Source of the DNA: CBDVAK01 sp965371945
Lineage (GTDB): Bacteria; Pseudomonadota; Gammaproteobacteria; Competibacterales; JAHEDQ01
Assembly: GCA_965371945.1 (NCBI GenBank)
Contig: CBDVAK010000039.1
Location: forward strand, 1 to 17,508
Reading direction: 5' to 3'
Length of the DNA stretch: 17,508 bases
The notes under the pieces are model-generated. The model was not told the origin of the DNA. It ran no database searches and worked only from the letters and a program-made list of their open reading frames with translations. Shown here one piece after another: positions 7,600-15,434 of this stretch. Position numbers and translations under genes: made by a program. How positions within the stretch are numbered: the first letter of the stretch is position 1; each line of letters starts with the position of its first letter.

Positions 7600-10356
7600 G
7601 TGACACCCCTCAACAGGCGCCGGCTTGCGAACTTCCGTAGCAACCGGCGCGGCTGGTACTCGCTGTGGATCTTCATGGTGCTGTTTGTCCTGGCATTGGC
7701 CGCCGAACTGATCGCCAACGACAGGCCACTGGTGGTGAGCTACCAGGGTGGCTGGTATTTCCCGGTCCTGACGTCCTATCCGGAAACCACATTCGGCGGT
7801 GAATTCGCCACCGAAGCCGAATACCGGGACCCCTATGTGCAGGAACTGATCCGCGCACAGGGCTGGATGCTGTGGCCGCCGGTGCGCTACCGCTATGACA
7901 CCATCAACTATGACCTGGACGTGCCGGTGCCAAGCCCCCCCACTACGGCCAACTGGCTGGGTACCGATGACCAGGGCCGCGATGTGCTGGCACGGATGCT
8001 CTATGGGTTTCGCATTTCGGTATTGTTCGGCCTGACGCTGACCCTTGCAAGTTCAGTCATCGGCGTGGTCGCCGGTGCGGTGCAGGGCTATTTCGGAGGT
8101 TGGACCGACCTGCTGTTCCAGCGCTTTATCGAGGTATGGGCGGGACTTCCGATACTCTACCTGCTGATCATCCTGGCGAGCGTGGTTGAACCGAATTTCT
8201 GGTGGCTGTTGGGGTTGATGCTGTTGTTCAGCTGGATGGCGCTGGTCGGCGTGGTACGGGCCGAATTCCTGCGCGGTCGCAACTTCGAGTATGTGCGCGC
8301 GGCGCGGGCTTTGGGAGTACGCAGTGACACGCTGATGTTTCGCCATCTGCTGCCCAACGCCATGGTGGCGACCCTCACGTTCGTGCCTTTTATACTCAAC
8401 GGGTCGATCACCACGCTGACCTCGCTGGATTTTCTCGGCTTCGGGCTGCCACCGGGTTCGGCGTCACTGGGTGAACTGCTGGCACAGGGCAAGAACAATC
8501 TACAGGCCCCCTGGTTGGGGATGACCGCATTTGCGGCTCTGGCGGTGATGCTGAGCCTGCTGGTCTTTATCGGCGAAGCTGCGCGCGATGCCTTCGACCC
8601 ACGCCGCGACCGCAGCGGTGGCCATACACTGGGCAAACGTGCCGCGGTTGCAAGGCAACCTGCGCAATCGTTCGCAACCGTTCCTCAAGAGGGTCCACCA
8701 CCGCTGCTGGCGATCTGCGATCTGTCGGTTGCTTTCGGCCACGGCGCCCGCCAGCAACTGGCGGCTCGCCGGGTCAACCTGCAGGTATCCGCCGGCGAAA
8801 CCGTGGCTCTGGTGGGAGAAAGCGGTTCCGGCAAATCGGTCACTGCGTTGTCCATCCTGCAACTGCTGCCCTACCCGTTCGCCCACCACCCCGAAGGCAG
8901 CATCGAAGTGGACGGGATTCCGGTACTCGGGGCGTCCCACCAGACTCTGAGGGAAATCCGCGGTGGTCGGGTGAGCATGGTATTCCAGGAACCCATGACC
9001 TCTCTGAACCCCTTGCACAATGTTGAGAAACAGATTGGCGAGGCACTGTTTCTACACAAGGGATTACGCGGCATCAAGGCGCGCGAACGCACGCTGCAAC
9101 TGCTCGATCTGGTCGGCATCCGTGACCCCGAACAACGGCTGAGTTCGTTTCCGCACCAGCTCTCCGGCGGCCAGCGCCAGCGGGTGATGATCGCCATGGC
9201 ACTGGCCAACGAACCCAAGCTGCTGATTGCGGACGAGCCCACCACCGCCCTGGATGTCACCATCCAGGCACAGATCCTGGAGTTGCTCCGCGAACTACAG
9301 GCACGACTACACATGTCGTTGCTGCTGATCAGCCACGACCTGGGCATCGTGCGCAACATGGCTGAGCGTGTGTACGTGATGAACGACGGTGAAATCGTCG
9401 AGCACGGACCGGTCCGGCGGGTTTTCGAAACCCCCCAACACCCCTACACCGTGAGCTTGCTGGCCGCCGAACCGGGGCAACGCACACCACCGGTCGACAG
9501 CGCCGGGAGCGAAATGATTCTGGAGGCGGACGACCTGCGGGTCTGGTTTCCGGTTCGTGCCGGCGTATTGCGTCGTACGGTCGATCACATCAAGGCCGTC
9601 GACGGTGTCAGTCTGGCCATACGCGCGGGGCAGACGCTGGGCGTAGTCGGCGAGAGCGGCTCCGGCAAGACCACGCTGGCGCTGGCGCTGCTGCGGCTGG
9701 AACGCAGTCAGGGCTCGATTCGCTTCCAGGGTCGGTCGATCGACGATCTCGGCACCAATGCCATGAGACCGCTGCGCCGCGAAATGCAGATCGTCTTCCA
9801 AGATCCGTTCGGCAGTCTGAGCCCGCGCATGTCCATCATGCAGATCATCGAGGAGGGTCTGCGGGTCCATCGTATCGGCACCACTTCGGCCGAGCGCGAT
9901 GAGTTGATCATGCAGGCGCTGGAAGAGGTCGGCATCGACACCGCGGACCGTCACCGCTATCCGCACGAGTTTTCCGGCGGACAACGCCAGCGTATCGCCA
10001 TCGCCCGCGCCATGGTGCTGAGGCCTAAACTGGTGGTGCTGGACGAACCCACATCGGCGCTGGATATGTCGGTACAAGCCCAGATCGTGACACTGCTGGC
10101 CGACCTGCAGGCCCGCCACCGCCTCGCCTATCTGTTTATCAGCCATGATCTCCGGGTCATCCGCGCACTCAGCGACCGGATCATGGTCATGCAGCAAGGC
10201 AAAGTGGTCGAACAGGGTTCAGCGGCACAGATATTCGAACAACCCCACGAGGCCTACACGCAGGAGTTGATCCGCGCGGCGCTGGATCCGGGCGGGAATC
10301 CGGTCAACCGGGATTTATACCCACGGCACGCCGCGGGTATATGCACAAGCATATGA
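7600..10356 (+). CDS. Fused permease/tandem-ATPase subunit (YejE-YejF) of the peptide ABC importer
   Basis: One uninterrupted 918-residue frame starts at GTG with GGAGG ten bases upstream. Residues 1-337 are YejE: a first membrane helix near 19-39, a large loop, the WLGTDDQGRDVLARMLYG motif, the BPD domain and the usual YejE ending FIGEAARDAFDP. A linker of about 30 residues follows. From about 369 it is YejF, with two ABC ATPase domains. Walker A GESGSGKS lies at 406-413 and GESGSGKT at 684-691. Signatures are LSGGQ near 521 and FSGGQ near 790, and Walker B boxes (LLIADEPT, LVVLDEPT) are near 542 and 812. All catalytic motifs look intact. In E. coli these are two genes. The last residues (YPRHAAGI) come from the palindrome at 10316-10341, so the tail is probably acquired. 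Confidence 0.92.
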   Translation: MTPLNRRRLANFRSNRRGWYSLWIFMVLFVLALAAELIANDRPLVVSYQGGWYFPVLTSYPETTFGGEFATEAEYRDPYVQELIRAQGWMLWPPVRYRYDTINYDLDVPVPSPPTTANWLGTDDQGRDVLARMLYGFRISVLFGLTLTLASSVIGVVAGAVQGYFGGWTDLLFQRFIEVWAGLPILYLLIILASVVEPNFWWLLGLMLLFSWMALVGVVRAEFLRGRNFEYVRAARALGVRSDTLMFRHLLPNAMVATLTFVPFILNGSITTLTSLDFLGFGLPPGSASLGELLAQGKNNLQAPWLGMTAFAALAVMLSLLVFIGEAARDAFDPRRDRSGGHTLGKRAAVARQPAQSFATVPQEGPPPLLAICDLSVAFGHGARQQLAARRVNLQVSAGETVALVGESGSGKSVTALSILQLLPYPFAHHPEGSIEVDGIPVLGASHQTLREIRGGRVSMVFQEPMTSLNPLHNVEKQIGEALFLHKGLRGIKARERTLQLLDLVGIRDPEQRLSSFPHQLSGGQRQRVMIAMALANEPKLLIADEPTTALDVTIQAQILELLRELQARLHMSLLLISHDLGIVRNMAERVYVMNDGEIVEHGPVRRVFETPQHPYTVSLLAAEPGQRTPPVDSAGSEMILEADDLRVWFPVRAGVLRRTVDHIKAVDGVSLAIRAGQTLGVVGESGSGKTTLALALLRLERSQGSIRFQGRSIDDLGTNAMRPLRREMQIVFQDPFGSLSPRMSIMQIIEEGLRVHRIGTTSAERDELIMQALEEVGIDTADRHRYPHEFSGGQRQRIAIARAMVLRPKLVVLDEPTSALDMSVQAQIVTLLADLQARHRLAYLFISHDLRVIRALSDRIMVMQQGKVVEQGSAAQIFEQPHEAYTQELIRAALDPGGNPVNRDLYPRHAAGICTSI
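10316..10341. repeat. 26-bp palindrome related to the MITE-like element ends
   Basis: TATACCCACGGCA followed by CGCCGCGGGTATA pairs with itself at 11 of 13 positions. Each half resembles the ends of the element at 4322-4486. It lies inside the last codons of the YejE-YejF gene, 15 bases before its stop. It could be the scar or minimal form of the same repeat family, and it could also act as a hairpin at the end of the yej transcript, though no T-run follows. ATATGC and GCATAT around ACAA (10340-10355) make a second small hairpin directly after it. Confidence 0.6.
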
Positions 10357-10369
10357 AGCACGCATCCCT

Positions 10370-10401
10370 TAATGGATAGGTGAGAAGTATTGCATCCATT
10401 A
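10370..10401. promoter_or_regulatory. Inverted repeat TAATGGAT/ATCCATTA, possible operator
   Basis: TAATGGAT (10370-10377) and ATCCATTA (10394-10401) are perfect inverted copies 16 bases apart, in an AT-rich patch unlike the surrounding DNA. The right copy overlaps the candidate promoter of the sulfur globule-type gene. A second inverted repeat, ATTAG/CTAAT (10398-10413), overlaps it. The arrangement suits a dimer-binding regulator site, but none is identified. Confidence 0.4.
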
Positions 10402-10418
10402 GTAATTGCTAATATGCT
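10390..10418 (+). promoter_or_regulatory. Candidate sigma-70 promoter of the sulfur globule-type gene
   Basis: TTGCAT (10390-10395) and TATGCT (10413-10418) are 17 bases apart in an AT-rich stretch. Matches to consensus are moderate (3 of 6 and 4 of 6). Transcription would begin near 10425, leaving a leader of about 60 bases that includes the small hairpin ATCCC/GGGAT (10426-10439). Confidence 0.4.
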
Positions 10419-10484
10419 TGTTTTCATCCCGGGTGGGATACGGAATCAACATCTTCGTTCAAGCTCTCTGGAGAGGTCACAATC

Positions 10485-10865
10485 ATGAGGAAGTTTATCG
10501 CTGCTGCGGTTTTCGCCGGTGCCACATTGCTGGCCGCCGGTTCGGCAAATGCATGGTGGAACGGCCCAGGCTGGGGCAATGGCAACGGTTGGGGCAACGG
10601 CATGGGCGACATGCTGGGTGACTTCAACATGAGCTTTAGCGGTCGCGGTAGCGGTAGCGGTTATGGCAGGGGCAACGGCTATGGCAACGGCTATGGCAAT
10701 CCCTACTACGGTGGCTACGGTTCGCCCTACGGCTATGGCGCACCTTACGGGTATGGGTACGGCGCACCCTATGGGCACGGCGCACCTTATGGCTACGCCC
10801 CTTATGGCGCGGTTCCCCCGGCCGTCCCGGCTGCCCCTCAGGCGCCCCAGACGGAAAGCAACTAA
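10485..10865 (+). CDS. Secreted Gly/Tyr-rich protein of the sulfur globule family
   Basis: The 126-residue product has a clear signal peptide, cleaved after SANA at residue 23. The mature part is WWNGPGWGNGNGWGNG, then a short DMLGDFNMSFSG segment, then a long run of GYGNGYG and APYGYG repeats, ending in a Pro/Ala tail. This composition is typical of sulfur globule proteins, which coat the periplasmic sulfur deposits that purple and other sulfur-oxidising bacteria make from sulfide or thiosulfate. No enzyme motif or cysteine is present, in line with a structural coat. It has a strong ribosome binding site (GGAGAGG, eight bases from ATG), its own candidate promoter and a strong terminator, so it is probably a well-expressed single-gene unit. 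A low-complexity secreted protein of other function remains possible. Confidence 0.82.
   Translation: MRKFIAAAVFAGATLLAAGSANAWWNGPGWGNGNGWGNGMGDMLGDFNMSFSGRGSGSGYGRGNGYGNGYGNPYYGGYGSPYGYGAPYGYGYGAPYGHGAPYGYAPYGAVPPAVPAAPQAPQTESN
10661..10806 (+). repeat. Short tandem coding repeats in the sulfur globule-type gene
   Basis: The DNA repeats degenerate units such as GGCAACGGCTATGG in the first half and GGCGCACCTTATGG in the second, encoding GNGYG and GAPYG. The copies differ mainly at third codon positions, so the repeat seems kept for its protein rather than recently duplicated. Such tracts can still change length by slippage. Confidence 0.7.
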
Positions 10866-10896
10866 GCTGACCGCAGCTGCCTGAGCAGTCGACAAG

Positions 10897-10930
10897 GCGG
10901 GAACGGCGCAAGCCGCTCCCGCTTTTTTTT
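10897..10930 (+). terminator. Rho-independent terminator of the sulfur globule-type gene
   Basis: GCGGGAACGGC (10897-10907) pairs with GCCGCTCCCGC (10912-10922) with one mismatch, around a GCAA tetraloop. Eight T residues follow (10923-10930). It is 31 bases after the stop codon and is the clearest terminator in the window. Confidence 0.93.
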
Positions 10931-11054
10931 GCTCGATGACACCCTTTGCCAGGATGGCCCGCGAGCATTTGATACCGGCATTACCGCCTGGTAACGGAAT
11001 CCAGCGGCAACCTGACGTAACATGCCGGCCTATCCAGGCAAACCGGAACCGTCC

Positions 11055-13952
11055 ATGCCCAGCATACGAACACGCGTCACTGTTCTGACCACCTTGCTGC
11101 TGGCACTGGTGATGCTGACCGCCGGCGCCGAGCCACAGGCACCGGTGCAAAGCCCCAACGACAGCCGCGACTACCGCTACATCAAACTGGGCAACCAACT
11201 TCAGGTACTGCTGATTTCCGATCCGGATACCGACAAGGCGGCCGCCGCGCTGGATGTCGGCGTCGGCAGTGGCGCTGATCCCGATGAGCGGCCGGGGCTG
11301 GCCCATTTTCTCGAGCACATGCTGTTCCTGGGCACCGAGAAGTATCCCCGTGCGGGTGAATATCAGGAGTTCATCGCCAGCCACGGCGGCAGTCACAACG
11401 CCTATACGGGTTTCTCCGACACCAACTATTTCTTCGACATAGATCGGGACTATCTGGAGCCGGCGCTGGACCGCTTTGCGCAATTTTTCAGTGCGCCGCT
11501 GTTCTCGGCTGAATATGTGGAACGTGAAAAAAACGCCGTCGACTCGGAGTTCAGATTGCAACTCAAGAACGATGCCTGGCGCAACCTGGCTGCGTACAAA
11601 CAGGTGATCAATCCGAGACACCCACTGGCGAGATTCTCGGTGGGTTCCCTGGAAACCCTGTCTGATCGTGAAGGACAGCCGGTACGCAGTGCGCTGTTGG
11701 CGTTCTACCAGCAGCATTACTCGGCGGGACTGATGACCCTGGTCGTACTCGGCAAGGAGCCGTTGCCACAACTGCAAACCTGGGTTGAGCAAAAATTCTC
11801 GAGCATCCCGCTTACCGACGCGCAGCGGCAAACGATAGACGAACCGCTGTTCGAAGCTGACCGATTGCCGGCCCGGCTGGATATCGTTCCGGTCAAGGAC
11901 AAGCAGTCGCTGCGCCTGACCTTTCCGGTCCCTGACCCGGATCCATACTATCTGCAGAAACCACTGACCTACCTGGCCCATCTGCTGGGGCACGAAGGCA
12001 AAGGCAGCGTACTGTCATCACTGAAGGAGCAGGGCTGGGCCCAGGGACTCGCGGCCAGCCCGGGTCGCACCATGGATGACGAGGCCACCATGGAAATACG
12101 CGTGGACCTTACCAAGAGTGGTCTGCAGCATGTCGATGAGATTGTCGCGACAGTATTCGATTATCTGGCGCTGGTAGGCGAAAAGGGTGTCCAGAACTGG
12201 ATCTTCGACGAACAAAGCCGGCTCGCCGAGATCGATTTCCGGTTCAAGGAACCTTCCTCCGCGATCGGCTATGTCACCTCGCTGGCCGGCCGTATGCAAA
12301 TTTACCCGGCCGCCGACCTGCTGCGCGCCCCCTACGCCATGGAAGGTTTCGACCCCGAACTGATCCACCGCTATCTGCAGCGCATGGTGCCGGGGAACGT
12401 GCTGGTGACGGTGATCAGCAGAGACCTGAAGATTGACGACCGCGCCCCCTGGTTCGACACCCCCTACCGCCTGTCGACCATCCCGGAGCCAACCCTGGCC
12501 CGCTGGCGCGGTGATACGGTCAGCCCGGGTCTGGCCCTGCCCGCGGCCAATCCGTTCATCCCCGAGGACCTGGCCTTGAAAGCGGCCGAGCAGACCACCA
12601 GCAATCCCGAGATCATCGACGACCGGGGAGGCTTGCGCGTCTGGTACAAACAGGATCATCAGTTCAAGGTGCCACGTGCCGACCTGGAAATCGCTATCCG
12701 CTCGCGGGTGGTGGGGGAAAGTGCACGCAACCTGGTCCTCACCAAGCTCTATGCCAGCATGGTCGAGGACCAGTTGGCCGAGTACAGCTACCCTGCCCTG
12801 CTGGCCGGGCTGGACTATCACCTGAGCCCGGCGACCAACGGCCTGTCCCTGACCATCAGCGGTTACAGCGACCGCCAGGACCGGCTGCTGAAAAACATCC
12901 TGCAAGCACTGAAGAATCCGCTGCTGGACCCGGCCCGGTTCGGGGAGATTCGTCAGGATCTGGTGCGGGCACTCGACGACGTGCGGCTGGGAAAACCCTA
13001 CGATCAGGCTCTGGCGGAACTTCCGGTACTGATCATGCGACCTTATTGGAGCACCAAACAGCAACAATCAGCCCTGGATGATATCGGCTGGTCGGACCTG
13101 CGCGCATTCATCCCTTCATTTTTGCAGAAACTGGAAGTGGAAATGCTGGCGCATGGCAATGTGTCGCGCATGCAAACCCGGGAACTGGCGGCACTGGTGG
13201 AGGGTCTGCTGTTGGACGAGGTGCAGGCGGACACAGTGCCGCGACCCCAGGTAGTGGCACTGGCGCCCGGCGAGTTACCGGTTCGGGAACTGCGGGTGGA
13301 CAGCGCCAACGCTGCGGTCGTGATTTACTATCAGGGCCCGCAAGCCACCATCGAGACACGGGCGCGCTTCGGCATGCTCGGACAGATTCTGTCCACTCCC
13401 TTCTACCAGGATCTGCGCACCGACAAGCAACTCGGATACGTGGTGTTCGCCTCGGCGATGCCGCTGCTCGAAGTTCCCGGGCTGATATTCGTGGTGCAGT
13501 CGGCGGTGGCGACGGCGGATGAACTGGAACAAAACATAGACCGGTTCGTGAACGAATACGCCAGCGCCGTCAGCGTCATGAGTGATGTGGAATTCGACCA
13601 GAATCGACAGGGTCTGTTGACCCGGCTGCTGGAGAAACCCACCAGGCTCTCGGAACAGACCGCGCGTTACTGGTCGGACATCCGCTATCGACACCCGGAC
13701 TTCGATACCCGGGACCGCCTCGCCGAGGCAGTCAGAAAGCTCACCAGGGCGGACTTCGAAGCCGACTACCGCGACATACTGCAAGCCGAACAACCGCGGC
13801 GCCTGGCAGTACGCAGTTATGCCGGCACCGTGCAGACGACCGCCGCCGACGGGGTCCTGCCCCGCGAAGGCGAAACAGTGATTGCCGACACCACCGTGTT
13901 CAAGGCCGGGCTCACTCCGGTAAAGATCCCCGCAGCCACCCAGGGCGACTAG
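11055..13952 (+). CDS. ptrA: Pitrilysin-like periplasmic M16 zinc protease
   Basis: The 965-residue protein fits E. coli protease III (about 962 residues). It has a signal peptide (VTVLTTLLLALVMLTAGA) and four M16 half-domains. The inverted zinc motif HFLEH lies at residues 84-88 and the third zinc ligand is E165 in NAVDSEF, 77 residues after the second histidine, the same spacing as in pitrilysin. GGSHNAYTGFSDTNYFFDI and the C-terminal DKQLGYVVFA region also match the family. It would cut peptides and small proteins in the periplasm, in the manner of insulysin. I chose ATG 11055, preceded by GGAA seven bases upstream, over ATG 11022, which would put 11 residues before the signal peptide. No clear promoter is seen; a TTGATA at 10969-10974 lacks a good -10 partner. 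Confidence 0.93.
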   Translation: MPSIRTRVTVLTTLLLALVMLTAGAEPQAPVQSPNDSRDYRYIKLGNQLQVLLISDPDTDKAAAALDVGVGSGADPDERPGLAHFLEHMLFLGTEKYPRAGEYQEFIASHGGSHNAYTGFSDTNYFFDIDRDYLEPALDRFAQFFSAPLFSAEYVEREKNAVDSEFRLQLKNDAWRNLAAYKQVINPRHPLARFSVGSLETLSDREGQPVRSALLAFYQQHYSAGLMTLVVLGKEPLPQLQTWVEQKFSSIPLTDAQRQTIDEPLFEADRLPARLDIVPVKDKQSLRLTFPVPDPDPYYLQKPLTYLAHLLGHEGKGSVLSSLKEQGWAQGLAASPGRTMDDEATMEIRVDLTKSGLQHVDEIVATVFDYLALVGEKGVQNWIFDEQSRLAEIDFRFKEPSSAIGYVTSLAGRMQIYPAADLLRAPYAMEGFDPELIHRYLQRMVPGNVLVTVISRDLKIDDRAPWFDTPYRLSTIPEPTLARWRGDTVSPGLALPAANPFIPEDLALKAAEQTTSNPEIIDDRGGLRVWYKQDHQFKVPRADLEIAIRSRVVGESARNLVLTKLYASMVEDQLAEYSYPALLAGLDYHLSPATNGLSLTISGYSDRQDRLLKNILQALKNPLLDPARFGEIRQDLVRALDDVRLGKPYDQALAELPVLIMRPYWSTKQQQSALDDIGWSDLRAFIPSFLQKLEVEMLAHGNVSRMQTRELAALVEGLLLDEVQADTVPRPQVVALAPGELPVRELRVDSANAAVVIYYQGPQATIETRARFGMLGQILSTPFYQDLRTDKQLGYVVFASAMPLLEVPGLIFVVQSAVATADELEQNIDRFVNEYASAVSVMSDVEFDQNRQGLLTRLLEKPTRLSEQTARYWSDIRYRHPDFDTRDRLAEAVRKLTRADFEADYRDILQAEQPRRLAVRSYAGTVQTTAADGVLPREGETVIADTTVFKAGLTPVKIPAATQGD

Positions 13953-14011
13953 ATCCGGGTGCCGGCACGGGACAGTGCCCGTGGCACGGGAACTGCAGCC
14001 GCCTCCCGGCA

Positions 14012-14491
14012 ATGAAAACAGGACTGCACTATTGGGCCGTCGCCACGCTGCTCCTGCTACCGGGATGGCAAGCAACCGCTACCGAGTTCTCGACCATCAT
14101 CCCCATGGAAGATAAGGGGATGTCGACTTTCTACGTACAGGGTGAAATTACCGGAGTCGGTGAAATCGACCTGCTGGTGGACACGGGTTCCGGGTACCTC
14201 ACCATCAACGAGGCCGCACTGGACGACCTGCTGCGTCTCGATCGGGCCGGTTACGTCAGGGATCTCACCGGAATCCTGGCTGATGGCTCGCGACTGGTGG
14301 TACCGGTCTACGCCATCGACTCACTGCGCATCGGCGAACACTGCTGGTTGCGGGACATCGAGGCGGCCGTATTCCCTGGCCGCACCCGGTTCATCCTCGG
14401 CCTCAGCGCATTGCAGAAAGCAGGACCCTTCATCTTTGCGTTCGACCCGCCCAGTTTGACACTGAGCGGATGTGGCACACTCAACGGTTGA
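14012..14491 (+). CDS. Secreted retropepsin-like aspartic protease
   Basis: The 159-residue protein starts with a signal peptide ending near ATATE (residues 22-26). The mature part has the single-domain retropepsin pattern: a leading strand (STFYVQGEITGVGEIDLLVDTGSG), with catalytic Asp57 in DTGSG, a middle flap-like region (LTGILADGSRLVVPVY), and ILGLSAL near residue 130, in place of the usual ILG-M/D motif. Such enzymes act as homodimers, each giving one Asp. The C-terminal GCGTL and HCW supply two cysteines that could form a disulfide in the periplasm. The gene follows the pitrilysin gene by 59 bases on the same strand. Its ribosome binding site is weak, so coupled translation is possible but not shown. 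The substrate is unknown. Confidence 0.82.
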   Translation: MKTGLHYWAVATLLLLPGWQATATEFSTIIPMEDKGMSTFYVQGEITGVGEIDLLVDTGSGYLTINEAALDDLLRLDRAGYVRDLTGILADGSRLVVPVYAIDSLRIGEHCWLRDIEAAVFPGRTRFILGLSALQKAGPFIFAFDPPSLTLSGCGTLNG

Positions 14492-14597
14492 CCACCACCC
14501 CACACAGTCTGCCGCACGCAGCATTCCTCGCCCGCAAGTCTGATCCGACCCCCATCCTTCGCCAATGCCATAGTAGTGCGCTGCGGCTCCCAGCATC

Positions 14598-14603
14598 TAT
14601 ACT
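14598..14603 (+). promoter_or_regulatory. Candidate -10 box upstream of the CDGSH gene
   Basis: TATACT is a good -10 match, placed 130 bases before the start codon. No convincing -35 is seen 16-18 bases upstream, so this is a weak call. The remaining part of 14492-14733 shows no other recognisable element. Confidence 0.25.
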
Positions 14604-14733
14604 GTCGCCACAGGCGCACTCGCCCCAAGCAGATTCACGGGCATGTTCGCGATAGGGGGTCCGCTGGTTGCCGACGGATCCAGCCACCAATCGCTTGCCC
14701 ATGCACGAATGCGATTCGATGAGGTGTTCGACG

Positions 14734-15393
14734 ATGGCTGACAAGATTCTGGTCTACAGCGGCAGAGACATCGAAATCAGCTACGATGTCAGGCGCTGCA
14801 TCCATGCGGGCGAATGCGCCAACGGTTTGCCGGAGGTGTTCGATCCCAAGGCCAGGCCATGGGTCAATCCCGACGGCGCGACTGCCGACACGGTGGCGGA
14901 GGTAATCCGCCGATGCCCTACCGGGGCTTTGCAGTATCGGCGGATCGATCAAGGTGCGGAGGAGTCGGCGCCGGGCTCCAACACCGTCACGATCGCGGCC
15001 GATGGCCCCGTTTATCTGCATGGTCGCGTCAGGGTTCTGGACAGCGGCGGCAACCTGATGGTGGAGAACACCCGGGTGGCATTGTGTCGCTGCGGTGCTT
15101 CAAAGAACAAACCGTTTTGTGACAACAGCCACACCGGGGCGTCTTTTCAAGATGCCGGAGATATCGCAGACCCTTCGGGTCTGGCCAGCGAAGAACGCAC
15201 CGACAGCGCCGCTCTGGAGGTAAGCTGCTTCGACGACGGCCCGTTTCAGTTCAAGGGAGCCATGACGCTCAAGGACGGTTTCGGGGATCAGGTCGGAACC
15301 GGCAACAGCACCTTCCTGTGTCGCTGCGGGGCCTCGCAAAACAAGCCATTCTGCGACGGCAGCCACAAGCGTATCGGGTTTCGAACCGAATAG
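14734..15393 (+). CDS. Ferredoxin-like plus double CDGSH iron-sulfur protein
   Basis: The 219-residue soluble protein carries three cluster-binding modules. Residues 1-68 match the divergent mono-cluster ferredoxin domain (Fer4_19 type), with cysteines 22, 28 and 61 in CIHAGEC and RRCPTG. A CDGSH-type site starts at Cys118 (CRCGASKNKPFCDNSH) and a second at Cys196 (CRCGASQNKPFCDGSH). CDGSH sites bind a redox-active 2Fe-2S cluster through three Cys and one His, all present in both. The first site has CDNSH in place of CDGSH. Proteins with this order exist in bacteria, but their partner and role are little known; electron transfer or cluster handling is likely. ATG 14734 has GAGG nine bases upstream; ATG 14719 would add five residues. 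Confidence 0.88.
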   Translation: MADKILVYSGRDIEISYDVRRCIHAGECANGLPEVFDPKARPWVNPDGATADTVAEVIRRCPTGALQYRRIDQGAEESAPGSNTVTIAADGPVYLHGRVRVLDSGGNLMVENTRVALCRCGASKNKPFCDNSHTGASFQDAGDIADPSGLASEERTDSAALEVSCFDDGPFQFKGAMTLKDGFGDQVGTGNSTFLCRCGASQNKPFCDGSHKRIGFRTE

Positions 15394-15400
15394 ACTCCCG

Positions 15401-15420
15401 GCGGCATATCGGTATGCTGC
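15401..15420. terminator. Hairpin between convergent CDGSH and glnS genes
   Basis: GCGGCATA (15401-15408) pairs with TATGCTGC (15413-15420) around the tetraloop TCGG, with one G-T pair in the plus-strand RNA. It lies in the 41-base gap between the two stop codons, a usual place for a shared terminator. There is no T-run on either side, so rho-independent action is uncertain. Confidence 0.4.
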
Positions 15421-15434
15421 GGCGATGGTCGTCC

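Noticed and set aside
10446..11993. A 515-residue minus-strand open frame over the sulfur globule-type gene and the start of the protease gene
   Set aside because: It has no recognisable domain, covers a strong terminator and a repeat tract, and opposes two convincing genes. The Gly/Tyr codon repeats produce the Ala/Val runs on the other strand.
13958..13988. CACGGG/CCCGTG hairpin between the pitrilysin and retropepsin genes
   Set aside because: Six-base stem without a T-run; too weak to call a terminator.
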